64,000 nt of DNA from Candidatus Blautia faecipullorum (GTDB lineage: Bacteria; Bacillota; Clostridia; Lachnospirales; Lachnospiraceae): the NCBI GenBank assembly GCA_019115125.1, contig DXEG01000011.1, positions 1 to 64,000 of the forward strand. Reading direction: 5' to 3'. The position numbers and the translations under genes were made by a program. The notes under the pieces were generated by a model that saw only the letters and a program-made list of their open reading frames with translations, did no database searches and was not told where the DNA came from. Of this stretch, positions 63,200 to 64,000 are shown piece after piece (positions within the stretch are counted from its first letter, which is position 1; each line of letters starts with the position of its first letter).

Positions 63200-64000
63200 C
63201 TATCCCTTCAGCGCGCCCGCCGTCATTCCCTTAATGATATATTTCTGCAGGAAAATGTAGACAATAATGACCGGGATCACCACCAGCGCCACCGACGCAG
63301 CCATCAGCCCGTAGTTGGTGCCCTCCATGGCCGTCAGTTCCTTCAGCAGACGGGTGATCGCCCAGTGGGGCTGCAGACGCAGCGTAAACATCTGCGTAAA
63401 CAGATCGTTATAGCTCCACAGGAACGAAAAGACAGCTACCGTGGCAAAGGAAGGCTTTGTCAGCGGAACCACCACTTTTATAAAAATCTGGTATGCGTTG
63501 CAGCCCTCCAGAAAAGCCGCTTCCTCCAGTTCCAGAGGCAGGCTTTTGATGTACCCGGTCAGCACTACAATGGCAAAGGAAAGATTTCCCGCCACCTGGG
63601 GCAGAATAGTCGCCAGCATGGATTTCCACAGCTCTCTCTGATTTAATATGCCCCAGCTCTGCAGCATCCGCAGCACCGGAATGATCGTGGAAAACACTGG
63701 AAACATCATTCCGGCAATGATCATAGACATCAAAACTCCCCGCAGCTTAAATTGATACCGCACCAGCGCAAAAGCCGCCATACCCGCCAGCAGAACCACG
63801 ACCGCCGCCACCGAGGCAGAAATGATCAGACTGTTTCGATAAGCTCCGAAAATATTGACCCGCTTAAAGGCCGTGCGGAAATTCGCCGTGGTAAACAGAT
63901 CGCCCAGCGGCAGGGCAAAGGAATTGGAAAGGATCTCGCCCTTATTTTTAAAAGCGTTGATAATGATCCAGAAGATCGGATAAATAGTCGTGGCAGCCCA
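63200..64000 (-). CDS. Carbohydrate ABC transporter permease (MalG/AraQ type), 5' end outside the window
   Basis: 267 codons visible, open through the right edge with no start inside. At least five membrane segments; the EAA loop reads LELEEAAFLEGCNAYQIFIKVVVPL, and the C-terminus YIIKGMTAGALKG is the hallmark of this permease class. The segment FKNKGEILSNSFALPLG near the visible N-terminus is also typical. It would pair with another permease and a solute-binding protein encoded further right. Confidence 0.93.
   Translation of the reverse strand, partial: WAATTIYPIFWIIINAFKNKGEILSNSFALPLGDLFTTANFRTAFKRVNIFGAYRNSLIISASVAAVVVLLAGMAAFALVRYQFKLRGVLMSMIIAGMMFPVFSTIIPVLRMLQSWGILNQRELWKSMLATILPQVAGNLSFAIVVLTGYIKSLPLELEEAAFLEGCNAYQIFIKVVVPLTKPSFATVAVFSFLWSYNDLFTQMFTLRLQPHWAITRLLKELTAMEGTNYGLMAASVALVVIPVIIVYIFLQKYIIKGMTAGALKG

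Overview
The window looks like a chromosomal segment of a low-to-mid GC Firmicute, most likely a gut Lachnospiraceae (Clostridia). The evidence is strong Shine-Dalgarno sites, frequent TTG and GTG starts, an HprK/ROK glucokinase pair, a tsaEB-rimI-tsaD operon, a selenium-linked yedE/yedF block, and many two-component systems paired with ABC transporters. No species call is attempted.

Layout: 1-785 holds the 5' end of a 16S rRNA gene (minus strand) and two tRNA-Ser genes, each with a near-consensus promoter. 786-5770 is a housekeeping operon (tsaE, tsaB, rimI, rnz, tsaD, ispD) and a divergent cyclophilin. 5867-7715 is a class C group II intron sitting just past the terminator of a YigZ-family gene. 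7773-13482 is a surface/stress-type cluster: two C39-like peptidases around a two-component system, headed by a CPBP membrane protein that has lost its catalytic residues. 13831-24321 holds a class A PBP, glucokinase, hprK, uvrC, ftsH and a DUF1846 protein. 24370-28809 holds galE, an N-acetylhexosamine-kinase-like gene, a sugar nucleotidyltransferase, an orphan response regulator and greA. 29078-32859 is a divergent selenium-metabolism locus with its LysR regulator. 32991-37835 is a Bce/Vex-like ABC transporter facing a two-component system whose kinase has no membrane segment.

The centrepiece is 38000-57068, read on the minus strand. It is a c-di-GMP-controlled Pel-type exopolysaccharide locus. 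A membrane diguanylate cyclase gene (TTG start behind an 11-G tract) is followed by a consensus promoter, a c-di-GMP-I (GEMM-I) riboswitch and an intrinsic terminator. Then come a PelD-like receptor with an N-terminal SDR-like domain, a PelE-like TPR protein, two DUF2194 deacetylase-like proteins (one with metal ligands, one without), PelF, a PelG fused to a CotH kinase-like domain, a second CotH lipoprotein, a VTC polyphosphate-polymerase-like protein, a DUF4956 membrane protein, a DUF4832 protein and a DivIVA-like coiled-coil protein. c-di-GMP could therefore act at two levels: RNA (riboswitch) and protein (RxxD site of PelD).

57191-64000 holds CarD, a small ribbon-helix-helix-like protein, an SPFH protein, a large fusion of a TetM-like ribosomal GTPase with a YacP/Rae1-type NYN endonuclease behind a 15-bp hairpin that buries its ribosome binding site, an AraC-type response regulator, and a sugar ABC permease cut by the window end.
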